64,000 bases of DNA from Lactobacillaceae bacterium. GTDB lineage: Bacteria > Pseudomonadota > Alphaproteobacteria > RF32 > CAG-239. Positions 52,247-62,174 of the stretch are shown here, one piece after another (within the stretch, counting starts at the first letter, position 1; every line of letters starts with the position of its first letter). Where the stretch lies: NCBI GenBank assembly GCA_031271345.1, contig JAISVX010000005.1, positions 1 through 64,000 on the forward strand, written 5' to 3'. A program made the position numbers and the translations under genes. Below the pieces are notes generated by a model. The model searched no databases and was not told the DNA's origin. It was given only the letters and a program-made list of their open reading frames with translations.

Positions 52247-55200
52247 CTACCAAGGATTTTTGTATTCTAAGTTTGGATCATCCAACCTGTCAACGTTTGT
52301 TGCCTTATTTGCAGAGTTGCCATAGTTTCTGACCTTATCGGTAGGATACCTGAAAGCTTTAAGCTGATCATAGTTTGTATCTACAAAATCGCTGTCAAAT
52401 CTGGTTCTGTTAAAATAGCAGTATACTGTAGAATATGCTTCCAACTCTCTATAATATACCGGGAATAAGTTCCAATAATAGTTATTCGTATCCTGCACGA
52501 TATTAGCCGCGCCATAATCGTTGCCCCATTCGCTTGTTGGATAAACGAAGCCCATCAACACATACCATCCCATAAATGAAGCCTGGCTTCCAATTTGCTG
52601 CGCCCTGGTTTTAAGCCACGTACTTTTTTGGAAGTAAAGCGGATATGGGTCATTATCTGTCAATGGGTCTGGATACTGCTCTTTCGGATTAGTATGTATA
52701 TAGAAATCCGTACGATTTGGACCTGGAACACCAGCCTGGGCAATATTAAAACCATAAGGGAACACCTGAACCGCCTTGTCATATCCGGGAGGACACTGCG
52801 GAGTAGGGACAACTCCCAACCATGGAGATGTAGGACATTCATAAGGATTTGCAGGATACCTTGTCGAGCAGTCGTTAGCATCCTGTCTGTTGCCTTTTAC
52901 TTCTGCCGTTCCGCCGCTGGTAGAGATGCTGTATGACATGCTACCCCAGTCGCCCATAGTTTCCGCATAAGTATTATCGGCAAGGTAAATACCTTTATTT
53001 ATAAAGTCCGGCAAAATATCGCTTAGTCTTGCGCCGCCGCGGGAAGTAAGTTTAATATCATGCATAACGGATGTGTATGCCGGGTTTACCATGAAAATAT
53101 CATATTGCAAGAAATCGGTTCCGCCGACATTCGCAGCACCGTTATAGAAAGTTGAGTTAGCGTCCAGACCTTCTCCAACTTCCTGCGAAATCAGCATGTC
53201 CGCTCTAACATATCCCTTATCTTTTTCGTCTTTAAATGCCGGAGTAATATATTTATCTTCATGGTTGCTTTCCAAATCAACCACGCCTCTGCGAATATAT
53301 ACCCCGCCTCTGCTGTCTTCAGTGTTAAGCCTGTCTATAGCAGGGTTTTCCGCATCCACGCCTTCCGGGTCAATATATAATAAAGGACCGGTATTCTCGC
53401 CAAAGACTTTAATGCTTGAGCTTTTTCTCAAAGTTAAATCAGCAGAGCCTGTGTTGACTGCATTCTGCTCCAACTCAATATTGTTGTTAGCTTCCCCAGA
53501 AGTAACATCCGCCGCTATTTTTTTAGTTGTAACCTCAATAAACGCTTCATCGGCGCTGTCTTTTGTTGAGAATCTGCCCTGGCTGTCTTCCAAATATAAC
53601 CTCGAGTTATTGTCTCCCGATTCTTTTTGAACCAACGAAAAGTCATTGTTAAAGTCAAACAATGTTCCGTCTGAACTGTCATAACCGACTATATAACTTG
53701 ATGTGTTTTTCAAGTTCATTGTTATCGCGCCTGCATCGTCATTTGCAACTTCTAACGGATATATAGTGCCATCGGGAACGCCTGCTCTTAACCCTGAAGC
53801 ATAAGTATACTGATCCGCCTGGCTGACCAAAAACAAATCAAACGAATCTGCGTCATCAGAAACTAAAAGGTCGCCGCCTTTAATTTTTGTGTCGCCGGTA
53901 TCATTTTGAACTGTAAATCTATCTCCGCCGACACTTAATTCCTGAGTATCAACAATAAGAGTATAGTCATCATTATTATTGCTCATCACATCATTAACGC
54001 CCGCTCTAAGTACTCCGGCGTCTACATTGTCCGCCTTAAAATGTTTAACTCTCAACAATCCTCTTATGAACGCGTTATCATTAACAGTCAGCTGAAACCC
54101 CGGCTCCGCCGCAGACACGCCGGAAGCAGTTAAACCTGCCAGAGCCGCGTCTCCAGAACCAACCACCGCAACGCCTTTTACGCCTAAATCTTTTTCAAAG
54201 ACGCCGCTCGCTTTTGACAATAGGTTACCCCCTGCGTCAACGCTAAAGTTTGCAAAATTGCCTCCGGCTCCATCGTCGCCGTTTATTGCCGCATCGAAAC
54301 TACCATCCGCGTTGACCTTAAATTTGCCATCCGCCGCTTTTACCGCTCCATCTATAGCTGTCACCTCAAATCTGGCTGTCATTGTCGTTCCATCACCGCC
54401 AGTTACACCGCTCTTAACAGAACCGTCCTGTTCAACCCTAAATGCAGGAAGATCCTGACCATTGGCGCCAACACCTAAAACTCCGTCAACAAAAGCGCCT
54501 GCTCTGTTTTTCAGCCACAACGCTTTTTCTATGCCGCCGTCAATCGTTTCATCTGTGGCAGAAGCTTCGATTACCGCCTGATTTATGTTGACAATGTTTC
54601 GACCGGCGCTTGCGCTTGCTCCCATCAGCAATGTTGTTTCCATAGTGTTCAACTCTCTATTCGCCTGCCATTTTCTATATAAAACAGCATCGTCGTTCGA
54701 ACCGCCAGAGCTTATCGGAGTTACGGAAGACGCAATAACCGCGCCGTTTTCTATATTATCAAGACCAAGTTCGGCTTCTATATTGGAAATTCCCCACATA
54801 CCCTGAACGCCGAGAGCCTCGCCGTTTTCCACATAACCGCCGTTTCCGCCGATCATGGAAGAAATTCTTGACGCTCTTAGCCTAGGAAAATCCGCCCCCT
54901 GGTGAGGACTTGCGACGACAAAGCCCGTAAGAGTTTTTCTACTGTCGTTCAAACCGCCGGACTCAACTTTTTTTATCGCTACTCTAAAATTTGCATTAAA
55001 GATTTTATTATCATTAACATCACCGTTTTCGTCCAAAAAGCCATAAGGCAGATATTCGCAGAAGTGGGCAATATCAATATCAATATAATCGCCCGAAGAA
55101 TTTGCGGTAAAGTCTGTATACTTAACTTCATCTTCCTTTGGACAAGCGTTTTTCACTGTTTCGGCGCCGGTAATTTTACCATAGTTATCCGTAATGTATT

Positions 55201-55384
55201 CATCCACCGCTTTTATTATGTTTCTTAATTGAGAAGCGGCGTTAACATCCTGAAGCTCCATGTTCCTCTCGGCAGCTTTTTTATAGACAATCGGGGTAAC
55301 CATGGAAATCAAACCAAGCATAGCCATGGCTTCTACCATCATACTTCCTAATTCGCCTAATTTAGAAAATTTTCTTTTTAACAT
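52247..55384 (-). CDS. Giant prepilin-like protein with tail-fibre-like repeats (1045 residues)
   Basis: The N terminus is a type IV prepilin/pseudopilin leader: a short basic leader MLKRKFSKLGELG, then SMMVEAMAMLGLISMVTPIV. Cleavage would follow Gly, and Glu would be at +5, as prepilin peptidase and pilin assembly require. A helical stem follows (NAASQLRNIIKAVDEYI). About 700 residues are rich in Gly/Asp/Ala/Val with loosely repeating strands (for example KFKVNADGSFDAA, NFSVDAGGNLLSKAS, RFEVTAIDGAVKA) that resemble beta-helical phage tail-fibre shafts. The last 200 residues are Tyr/Pro/Cys-rich and look like a globular tip. Pilins normally have 120-250 residues. An adhesin mounted on a pilus-like base is the best guess. 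Confidence 0.8.
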   Translation of the reverse strand: MLKRKFSKLGELGSMMVEAMAMLGLISMVTPIVYKKAAERNMELQDVNAASQLRNIIKAVDEYITDNYGKITGAETVKNACPKEDEVKYTDFTANSSGDYIDIDIAHFCEYLPYGFLDENGDVNDNKIFNANFRVAIKKVESGGLNDSRKTLTGFVVASPHQGADFPRLRASRISSMIGGNGGYVENGEALGVQGMWGISNIEAELGLDNIENGAVIASSVTPISSGGSNDDAVLYRKWQANRELNTMETTLLMGASASAGRNIVNINQAVIEASATDETIDGGIEKALWLKNRAGAFVDGVLGVGANGQDLPAFRVEQDGSVKSGVTGGDGTTMTARFEVTAIDGAVKAADGKFKVNADGSFDAAINGDDGAGGNFANFSVDAGGNLLSKASGVFEKDLGVKGVAVVGSGDAALAGLTASGVSAAEPGFQLTVNDNAFIRGLLRVKHFKADNVDAGVLRAGVNDVMSNNNDDYTLIVDTQELSVGGDRFTVQNDTGDTKIKGGDLLVSDDADSFDLFLVSQADQYTYASGLRAGVPDGTIYPLEVANDDAGAITMNLKNTSSYIVGYDSSDGTLFDFNNDFSLVQKESGDNNSRLYLEDSQGRFSTKDSADEAFIEVTTKKIAADVTSGEANNNIELEQNAVNTGSADLTLRKSSSIKVFGENTGPLLYIDPEGVDAENPAIDRLNTEDSRGGVYIRRGVVDLESNHEDKYITPAFKDEKDKGYVRADMLISQEVGEGLDANSTFYNGAANVGGTDFLQYDIFMVNPAYTSVMHDIKLTSRGGARLSDILPDFINKGIYLADNTYAETMGDWGSMSYSISTSGGTAEVKGNRQDANDCSTRYPANPYECPTSPWLGVVPTPQCPPGYDKAVQVFPYGFNIAQAGVPGPNRTDFYIHTNPKEQYPDPLTDNDPYPLYFQKSTWLKTRAQQIGSQASFMGWYVLMGFVYPTSEWGNDYGAANIVQDTNNYYWNLFPVYYRELEAYSTVYCYFNRTRFDSDFVDTNYDQLKAFRYPTDKVRNYGNSANKATNVDRLDDPNLEYKNPW

Positions 55385-55399
55385 GGTTTACTCCTTTTC

Positions 55400-56152
55400 T
55401 TAATAAACTGGGCTGATGTAAACTAGACATTTATCGCAGCCGTAAGAAAGCATTTGGCCGTCTTCATCTTTTCTATTATCACCGCAAATGTCGCTGAATG
55501 AATATTCAACTCCCGCTAATTTTCCTTCAACAATAAATTGAGGAATTGAAATCAAATTTATATTTCTGGCTCTTATCGCCATTTTGGAATTATGAACGTT
55601 TCTGCTGTCGCTGAACTCTTCCTCGTCAAGATACTCGGCATATCCAGTTTCTGTTCCGTCAACCGCAATTCTGTGCAGCGCTTTGTAAAACTCCGGTCTC
55701 GGTTTTCCAGTTCTAACATTTCGCCATTTTCTTGGTATGCACCCAAAAGTAACAATATAGTTTGCCGAATTGGGGTCGGAGCAACAGCTGACCATGTTAT
55801 TGCCGCATCCCGGCAGCTGGGTCGCTCTGGTGGCATCATTTTTATCCAGACAGTATATCAGCGTTCTATAATCGCCCTGCTCGCGGTTATTTATAAACCC
55901 GTAAGGCAGATAATTTTTAAGATCGACCTCGGGGGTAAGCTCGCCGGGAAAATATGAGACGACATCCTGACCGTTATACTGCGGGCTGTGTCCTTCAACA
56001 TATTTCTTGGCGCCTCTTTGCTGGGTAATCATTTTTCCAATAACCGCTTCCGCCTGAGGCAAAGTAAGCATTTCTTTCATATCTGCCCGATGTGAAAGAT
56101 TAAATGAATAAAGCGCGACAATAAACGTTGCCAAGACAACCCATATATACAT
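55400..56152 (-). CDS. Pilin-like minor component with N-terminal anchor
   Basis: The 250-residue protein starts MYIWVVLATFIVALYSFNLS, a single membrane helix without a Gly-x4-Glu prepilin site. A periplasmic domain with nine cysteines follows (CLDKND, PGCGNNMVSCCSDP, FGCIPRK, DICGD, GCDKCLVY). The segment KNYLPYGFINNREQGDYRTL parallels the EYLPYGFLDENGD region of the 1045-residue protein encoded 15 bp downstream. The two share a fold element and are probably partners. It is the first gene of the three-gene minus-strand operon; AT-rich DNA of 257 bp upstream (56153-56409) should hold divergent promoters. Confidence 0.75.
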   Translation of the reverse strand: MYIWVVLATFIVALYSFNLSHRADMKEMLTLPQAEAVIGKMITQQRGAKKYVEGHSPQYNGQDVVSYFPGELTPEVDLKNYLPYGFINNREQGDYRTLIYCLDKNDATRATQLPGCGNNMVSCCSDPNSANYIVTFGCIPRKWRNVRTGKPRPEFYKALHRIAVDGTETGYAEYLDEEEFSDSRNVHNSKMAIRARNINLISIPQFIVEGKLAGVEYSFSDICGDNRKDEDGQMLSYGCDKCLVYISPVY

Positions 56153-56409
56153 AGGAAAACCTCATAGTATTTTAATACTTATTTGTAAATGTAGCACAAA
56201 AACTAAAAACTTACCATAAAAAAAAATAAAATTAATATTTTTGTAACATACGCTTTCTCTGGCAAAATATCACTAAATCAATAATTAATTATTAAGAATA
56301 TTTTATAATTTTTAGAAGTTTTTAATATTTAAATTTTTTATGCTTTAATTATATGAAATATATTATAAAATATGTTTACATTTAACCCTTTTAATTGTAG
56401 GAAATCAAA

Positions 56410-57474
56410 GTGTTTATATTAAGAAATTGTTTGGCAAAAACAGTCTTCGCCGTCATAACCCTGAGCTGTTTATGCGTCAATGCCGCATACTCCCAAAATA
56501 ACAACCGTACGAACGTCGGCATAGTATATGGGAAACATAAAGATTTTGACCGTTTTGTTTTCGAATATGATAAAAAGCCAGAATATTCAATAAACAGCGA
56601 CAGTTATCTAACGACATTAAAGTTTTCAGACAGCGTCAATGTTTTTGAAAAAGACAACAGTTTTGAAAACTATCCGAGAAAAGATTTATTGAACAAAGAA
56701 ACCTCCAGCAGCGGGATTTCTTATATAATTCCCGCGCCAAAAATTAAGAGCTTTGAATATCAAAACAAAATTGTTGTGGACGTAGTATCTTATAAAAACA
56801 TCAAAAATGAAGAGACTCCCAGCAAAAAAGCCAAAACAATGGAAGCGCCAAAAAGCTTGGAACCAAAATTGACTTTTGAATGGAATAAGGAAGTCGGATT
56901 AGCGGTTTTTTACAGAGGAGAAAACATCTGGATTGTCTTTGACGACTATAGGCAGCTTGATATAAAGTCTTTTCCCAATCCAAACAACTATATTGAAAGC
57001 GCTATGCAGCTTCCAAGCTCCAACATCACTGTGCTGATACTTAAATTAAAGCCATTGCTGCATAACATCGACATCCAAAAAGACGGGCTTAACTGGACGA
57101 TAGATTTTAGCGGAAGGTCTCCTAAGCAGAAAGAAACTCTTTCCGAAAAGATAATGACCGATAACAATGGAAGCTATTATCTGTCAATACCGACCAAAAG
57201 CGTAAAAAATGTGATTATGACATTAGACCCGATAACCGGCGATATTCTTATGATTACGCCCGCTGTTAAAGAGAATCTCGGTTATGATAAAAAATATAAA
57301 TACGTGGATTTAAGCACTATACAGACTTTTCAGGGTTTTGCCATAGAAGCATATACCGACGATATATTAATTTCCAAGGAATCGGACGGGATAACAATCC
57401 GAGGAATTGACAGAAGCTTAAATATATCTCCAAACCTTGAAGATTTGAAAAAACAAGCTTTAACAAACAAATAA
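56410..57474 (+). CDS. Secreted protein of unknown function upstream of uvrB
   Basis: The 354-residue product has a signal peptide (TVFAVITLSCLCVNAAYSQ). The mature part is predicted beta-rich, with repeated FxFxYxKK and LTFEWNKEVGLAVFYRGENIWIVFD segments that resemble AMIN-like or beta-propeller strands. No catalytic motif is seen. The start is GTG 56410 with AGGAAA upstream; there is no closer in-frame ATG. uvrB follows 21 bp after its stop. In this class large AMIN/TPR periplasmic proteins are known, but I cannot confirm homology. Confidence 0.75.
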   Translation: MFILRNCLAKTVFAVITLSCLCVNAAYSQNNNRTNVGIVYGKHKDFDRFVFEYDKKPEYSINSDSYLTTLKFSDSVNVFEKDNSFENYPRKDLLNKETSSSGISYIIPAPKIKSFEYQNKIVVDVVSYKNIKNEETPSKKAKTMEAPKSLEPKLTFEWNKEVGLAVFYRGENIWIVFDDYRQLDIKSFPNPNNYIESAMQLPSSNITVLILKLKPLLHNIDIQKDGLNWTIDFSGRSPKQKETLSEKIMTDNNGSYYLSIPTKSVKNVIMTLDPITGDILMITPAVKENLGYDKKYKYVDLSTIQTFQGFAIEAYTDDILISKESDGITIRGIDRSLNISPNLEDLKKQALTNK

Positions 57475-57495
57475 TTTAGGCGCAGTTCAAAATAA

Positions 57496-59478
57496 ATGTC
57501 TAATATGTTTAAAATCGAAAGCCCTTTTCAACCTGCCGGAGATCAGCCGCAGGCAATTAAAGAACTCGTTGAAAATCTAAAAAATGAACAAAAAAATCAG
57601 GTCCTTTTAGGCGTGACAGGGTCCGGCAAAACTTTTACCATGGCAAAAGTCATTGAAGGAACCCAGCGTCCGGCGCTGATTATGGCTCCGAATAAGGTTT
57701 TGGCAACACAATTATATACCGAAATGAAAGAGTTTTTCCCAAGTAATCATGTGGAATATTTTGTTTCGTATTATGATTATTATCAACCCGAGGCTTATGT
57801 TCCGAAAACCGATACTTATATCGAAAAAGACTCCTCGATTAACGAACAGATAGACCGTATGAGGCATTCGGCAACGCGTAATATTTTGGAAGAAAAAGAC
57901 GTGATTATCGTTGCTTCGGTTTCATGTATTTATGGCATTGGAAGCGCGGAATATTACAGTTCTCTTGTTTTAAGGCTCAAAGTCGGCGACGTCATAGAGC
58001 CAAAAGATATTTTCAAACAGCTCGCGGCTTTGCAGTATGAAAGAAACCAAAACAACTTTATCAGAAGCACCTTCAGGGTCAGAGGCGATGTTTTAGATAT
58101 ATTTCCCGCGCACTATGAAGACAGAGGATGGAGAGTGTCTTTCTTTGGAGACGAGATAGAATCCATTCACGAATTTGATGTTTTGACTGGCAAAAAAACT
58201 GATGATTTAAAAGAGATAACCATATATCCCGCGAACCACTATGTGACTCCTCGTCCGGCTTTATCTCAGGCTATTCATGAAATAAAAAAAGAACTGGCTG
58301 AAAGACTGGAATACTTCAAATCAAACAACAAGCTTCTCGAAGCTCAAAGACTGGAGCAAAGGACAAGATTTGATTTAGAAATGCTGGAAACAACAGGGCA
58401 TTGCAAAGGAATAGAAAACTATTCAAGATTCCTGACAGGCAGGTCCCCCGGGGATCCTCCTCCGACAATGTTTGAATATCTGCCGGGAAACGCTCTGGTT
58501 TTTGTTGATGAAAGCCATATTTCAATACCTCAAATCGGCGGAATGTATAAAGGAGACTTCAACCGTAAATCTACTTTGTCGGAATATGGATTTAGGCTGC
58601 CTTCCTGCGTTGATAACAGACCGTTGAAATTTGAAGAATGGAATAAAATGAGAGGCGACAGCGTTTTTGTATCCGCGACTCCCGGAGATTGGGAACTTGA
58701 GCAAAGCAAAGGCTCATTTGCGGAACAGGTTATTCGTCCGACTGGTTTGGCAGACCCTGTATGCATAATAAGACCTGTTGAAAATCAGGTTGACGACCTG
58801 ATGGAAGAATGCAGAAAAATCTCTCAAAAAGGAGAAAGAGTCTTAGTTACTACGCTTACGAAAAAAATGGCTGAAGATTTGACTGAATATTTAAACGAAA
58901 ACGGCGTAAAAGTCCGTTACCTGCATTCTGATATAGACACACTTGAAAGAATGGAGATTATAAGAGACCTGCGTTTGGGAGTTTTTGATGTTCTTGTCGG
59001 AATTAACCTCCTGCGCGAAGGGCTTGATATTCCCGAGTGTTCTCTGGTTGCCATATTAGACGCTGATAAAGAAGGCTTTTTGCGTTCCGCCCGCTCGCTA
59101 ATCCAAACCATCGGTCGCGCCGCCAGAAATGCGGAGGGACGCGTTATTCTCTACGCCGACAAGATAACCAGGTCTATTAAAGAAGCGCTTGATGAAACAA
59201 ACAGAAGAAGAGACAAGCAGGTTAAATTCAACATTGAAAACGGCATAACGCCTAAGACCATCAAAAAGAGTATTGCCGCCTCAATTAAGGAAATGAGCGA
59301 AGAAGACTTCATCAAAGACGACAGCGGAAGCATTCATGATTTGAAAAATGTTGATAAAAAAATCAAAGAATATACCAAGCTTATGAAACAGGCAGCGGCT
59401 GATTTAGATTTTGAAACAGCCATGGTATACCGCGACAAATTAAGAGAGTTGGAGCTTCTCGCGATGAAAAACCTATAA
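57496..59478 (+). CDS. uvrB: Excinuclease ABC subunit B
   Basis: UvrB verifies DNA damage and positions UvrC in nucleotide excision repair. The 660-residue helicase-like protein has Walker [15 protein letters not shown] near residue 37, the beta-hairpin [24 protein letters not shown]-like [11 protein letters not shown], motif [21 protein letters not shown] and a C-terminal UVR domain ([20 protein letters not shown]). ATG 57496 or ATG 57505 could start it. Confidence 0.98.
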   Translation: MSNMFKIESPFQPAGDQPQAIKELVENLKNEQKNQVLLGVTGSGKTFTMAKVIEGTQRPALIMAPNKVLATQLYTEMKEFFPSNHVEYFVSYYDYYQPEAYVPKTDTYIEKDSSINEQIDRMRHSATRNILEEKDVIIVASVSCIYGIGSAEYYSSLVLRLKVGDVIEPKDIFKQLAALQYERNQNNFIRSTFRVRGDVLDIFPAHYEDRGWRVSFFGDEIESIHEFDVLTGKKTDDLKEITIYPANHYVTPRPALSQAIHEIKKELAERLEYFKSNNKLLEAQRLEQRTRFDLEMLETTGHCKGIENYSRFLTGRSPGDPPPTMFEYLPGNALVFVDESHISIPQIGGMYKGDFNRKSTLSEYGFRLPSCVDNRPLKFEEWNKMRGDSVFVSATPGDWELEQSKGSFAEQVIRPTGLADPVCIIRPVENQVDDLMEECRKISQKGERVLVTTLTKKMAEDLTEYLNENGVKVRYLHSDIDTLERMEIIRDLRLGVFDVLVGINLLREGLDIPECSLVAILDADKEGFLRSARSLIQTIGRAARNAEGRVILYADKITRSIKEALDETNRRRDKQVKFNIENGITPKTIKKSIAASIKEMSEEDFIKDDSGSIHDLKNVDKKIKEYTKLMKQAAADLDFETAMVYRDKLRELELLAMKNL

Positions 59479-59565
59479 AACTTCTGAAAAACTAAAAGAA
59501 ATTGTTTGCAACCACAAGCATATATAACTAAACTTCCATGTATAGAAAATTGGGAGTTTAATTTT

Positions 59566-60438
59566 ATGATTAAGAAAATTTTATTTACTGTTTTAGGATG
59601 CGCAATCTCTTTTAACGCGCATGCACAGCAAGCAGCAGAAGCACAAGAACCGCAAAGTTCATTAAGAGCAAACTTCAAAAGAATCTCTCTTGATTTATCC
59701 AGTACGGAAGTAAAAAATGCGGACTTGTATCAAAATTCTTCCGTATCCGCATTAAGCGCCGACGGAGAAAGCATTGTCAAGGGCGTCTTTGATTTTGCCT
59801 TAGAATATCAAAAAGCCGATTCCAGATGGGACAACAGTTTGTACATGATATATGGAAAAAAGAAAACAAAACCATACGACGGTCCAAACATAACCAACAA
59901 AAGCGATGACCAAATCTTACTCACAACCGATTATGCCCACGGAATTTGGAACTATCACGAAGCTAAAGTCGGTCCTTTTGTTAACCTTGGATACGAAACA
60001 AATTTCACAACCGAAAACGGCGCGGCGCGCAGAAAAATTTTTCGTGGCAAGACAGGTCTGAAATTGTTTGATGGAAAATATTTTTCCGATTTATATATAG
60101 CGGCGGTCGGCGAGTATGACATGACTTATGACGATAACTCCAAGTTCGGCGCAGAGATTGGCATGAAAGCAAAATTTCCTGTGCGTGACGGGGTTGATTT
60201 TGAAGTTAACGGATATTACAGGGAGTATTTAGCTTACAGCAAATATGAATATGAAGACTTAAAATACGACCTAAACGCCGAGGTAAGAATGAACGTTTTG
60301 ATAGTTGACGATTGGAAGCTCAGCCTTTCTCCTTTTGCCAAATACAGAATGGCAGAATCAAGAGGAGCGGGAAAAGCTGGAAGCAACTTCAGCATTGGCA
60401 TATCGTTAATGTTTAACGATATATACAATATTTGGTAA
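59566..60438 (+). CDS. Predicted outer-membrane beta-barrel protein
   Basis: The 290-residue product starts MIKKILFTVLGCAISFNAHAQ, a clear Sec signal with an AHA-Q cleavage site. Alternating aromatic/hydrophilic strands follow (for example SLYMIYGKKK, FVNLGYETNF, LYIAAVGEYD, EVNGYYREYLAY) and it ends in FSIGISLMFNDIYNIW, a C-terminal aromatic residue as in BAM-assembled barrels. The start is ATG 59566 with GGGAG upstream; an earlier in-frame ATG would disrupt the signal. No specific family is recognised. Confidence 0.8.
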   Translation: MIKKILFTVLGCAISFNAHAQQAAEAQEPQSSLRANFKRISLDLSSTEVKNADLYQNSSVSALSADGESIVKGVFDFALEYQKADSRWDNSLYMIYGKKKTKPYDGPNITNKSDDQILLTTDYAHGIWNYHEAKVGPFVNLGYETNFTTENGAARRKIFRGKTGLKLFDGKYFSDLYIAAVGEYDMTYDDNSKFGAEIGMKAKFPVRDGVDFEVNGYYREYLAYSKYEYEDLKYDLNAEVRMNVLIVDDWKLSLSPFAKYRMAESRGAGKAGSNFSIGISLMFNDIYNIW

Positions 60439-60454
60439 AAAATATACATTAAGT

Positions 60455-60494
60455 AAAAGCCTCTATTGAAAGATAGGGGTTTTTATTGTATAAT
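60455..60494 (+). promoter_or_regulatory. Terminator overlapping a promoter
   Basis: AAAAGCCTCTAT/ATAGGGGTTTT forms a terminator hairpin (60455-60484) for the barrel gene. TTGAAA (60466-60471), 17 nt and TATAAT (60489-60494) form a promoter for the lipoprotein gene on the same DNA. Confidence 0.65.
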
Positions 60495-60559
60495 ATGGGC
60501 AGCAAAAAAATTACCACTGTTCATAATTTACTCAAATATAAATTTAAAACTCATTCATA

Positions 60560-61036
60560 ATGAAAAATTTATTTATTATTTTCATCGCCGTTTTCGCTCT
60601 GTCTTCGTGTGTCTCAAACAGCCCGAAAGAAGAAGACAAAGCAGCCGTAGCTGAAGAAAAAACACAAGAAACCACAGAGAAGGCAAGCCCGTATCTGGTG
60701 AGTTTCCGTCCTATCTCCAATAATCTGCAAATCTCAGAAAATGCAGTAATTATTGATGTCAGCATGTGCTGCCCTTCTCTATCGAAGTATGAAGGATACT
60801 ACGAAAGAACCCAGAACATCAACGTAACCTTTAAGGATGGAGACGATCTCAAAAAGAAATCGTTTCAATATGCCATAAGGCTGCGTCCCGAAGAAGCTTC
60901 GAGCTTATCGGATCTGAGAGTTTCAAAAGAAGACAGAACAAAGTTTAACTTTCGTGTCACAGTTTCAACTACTACGGAAACAAAAAGGTTCGTTATTCTC
61001 GAAACCATTTCAGAAACCCGCAGCCTGTTTGACTAG
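60560..61036 (+). CDS. Small lipoprotein without ribosome binding site
   Basis: The 158-residue protein starts MKNLFIIFIAVFALSSCVSN with lipobox LSSC (Cys17), then an acidic Lys/Glu-rich linker to about residue 45. A globular domain with SFRPISNNLQISENAVIIDV follows, with a CC pair in SMCCPSLSKY. It is a lone gene with its own promoter and terminator, and its leader (about 60 nt, ending ATTCATAATG) has no Shine-Dalgarno sequence, a style typical of Bacteroidota. Family unknown. Confidence 0.72.
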   Translation: MKNLFIIFIAVFALSSCVSNSPKEEDKAAVAEEKTQETTEKASPYLVSFRPISNNLQISENAVIIDVSMCCPSLSKYEGYYERTQNINVTFKDGDDLKKKSFQYAIRLRPEEASSLSDLRVSKEDRTKFNFRVTVSTTTETKRFVILETISETRSLFD

Positions 61037-61051
61037 ATGCAAAATGGCTCC

Positions 61052-61086
61052 AACAACTCCTATCACTTTGATAGGAGTTGTTTTTT
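61052..61086 (+). terminator. Terminator
   Basis: AACAACTCCTATCA-ctt-TGATAGGAGTTGTT followed by TTTT. Confidence 0.9.
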
Positions 61087-61130
61087 ATTTGATTGTTGAT
61101 TTTTGAGCAAATCACATTTACAATACAACC

Positions 61131-62171
61131 ATGACATACAATAGCTGGACAAAGAAAGACCTAGAAGAAAAAAATGCACAGATGTTTGCGGCTGGAGCAT
61201 TGTTAGCGCCTGTGTTTGTCGATTTTATAAAATGGTCGCTGGAACAAACCAAGCGCCCTGCCTATTGTTTATTGCGCGATGGGCAGCCTATCTATGACAT
61301 AGCGCAGCTTCTTAAAGATACGCCCGAATTTGAGCCGGTTCGCAAATGGAAAACCAAATTTCTCACAAGGTCAATGGTAAACTCATTAGAAAACCAAGAT
61401 GCCGCAAAAACTTTAAATTATTTAAAATCCGAAGGTCTGACTCAGGATAAATATGTTTTTCTTGACACTGGATACCAAGGAAGCATACAGAGAGCATTAA
61501 AAAATGACTATAATGTCAATTCGCAGTCTTTGTTTATGTTTTACTTCCGTCCGGGCGAGCATAATGACAGCAATGACATTATAAAAGGATACAGAGATAA
61601 AACAAATTTTGATGAAAGAACAACGGTTAAATTCTGCTGCCAAATATTTGAGAATCTCCCCAAGATTCATAATCCTCACCCGGGACTTGCGCTGAAAGAA
61701 GAATCCGAAAAAACGAACGAGGAATCCAAAAACGAATGGCTAAAAAGAAGAATATCGAAATTGAAAAAAGCCATAATCGGTTCCGAAGACCTCGAGACTG
61801 TTTTGGTTAGCAAGCCTGTGCTGGAATCTTCAAAACAAGAGCAGGAGTTTTATAATAGCTTTATAAAAGGAGCCGCCGCTTATGTAAGCTTAATAAAAAA
61901 CCAAAGAAAAATTTCTGAAACCGGCAAAATGGCTGAAGATATTTTAACCGACACAAAAATCCAAGATGTTTTAATAGATGTTTTGCGCCTGGAAGATACT
62001 GCCAGCGAACAAGATGATAAAATGAATCTTACAAAAGGCATATATAAAAAAGCAAATAAATCTACCGACATTGAGGAAATGCAAAAAAATACATTCTTAA
62101 ATTGGGGAATTCTAAACAAAGAATACTCCGCATTATCAGGAAAAAGCTTAAGAGATAAAGAACTTTTGTAA
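61131..62171 (+). CDS. Uncharacterised protein with LLRDG ... DTGYQGSIQ signature
   Basis: The 346-residue cytosolic protein has two conserved-looking blocks: PAYCLLRDGQPIYDIAQLL and KFLTRSM at 40-80, and YVFLDTGYQGSIQRAL near 110. This pairing (an R-[DE]-G segment, a later LSR-like segment and a D-x-G-x-x-G-S-x block) also occurs in HAD-associated proteins of polysaccharide loci, so a distant relation is possible. The C-terminal half is helical, acidic and lysine-rich. No nuclease motif is visible. It is convergent with rlmH at 3 bp. Confidence 0.65.
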   Translation: MTYNSWTKKDLEEKNAQMFAAGALLAPVFVDFIKWSLEQTKRPAYCLLRDGQPIYDIAQLLKDTPEFEPVRKWKTKFLTRSMVNSLENQDAAKTLNYLKSEGLTQDKYVFLDTGYQGSIQRALKNDYNVNSQSLFMFYFRPGEHNDSNDIIKGYRDKTNFDERTTVKFCCQIFENLPKIHNPHPGLALKEESEKTNEESKNEWLKRRISKLKKAIIGSEDLETVLVSKPVLESSKQEQEFYNSFIKGAAAYVSLIKNQRKISETGKMAEDILTDTKIQDVLIDVLRLEDTASEQDDKMNLTKGIYKKANKSTDIEEMQKNTFLNWGILNKEYSALSGKSLRDKELL

Positions 62172-62174
62172 ATT

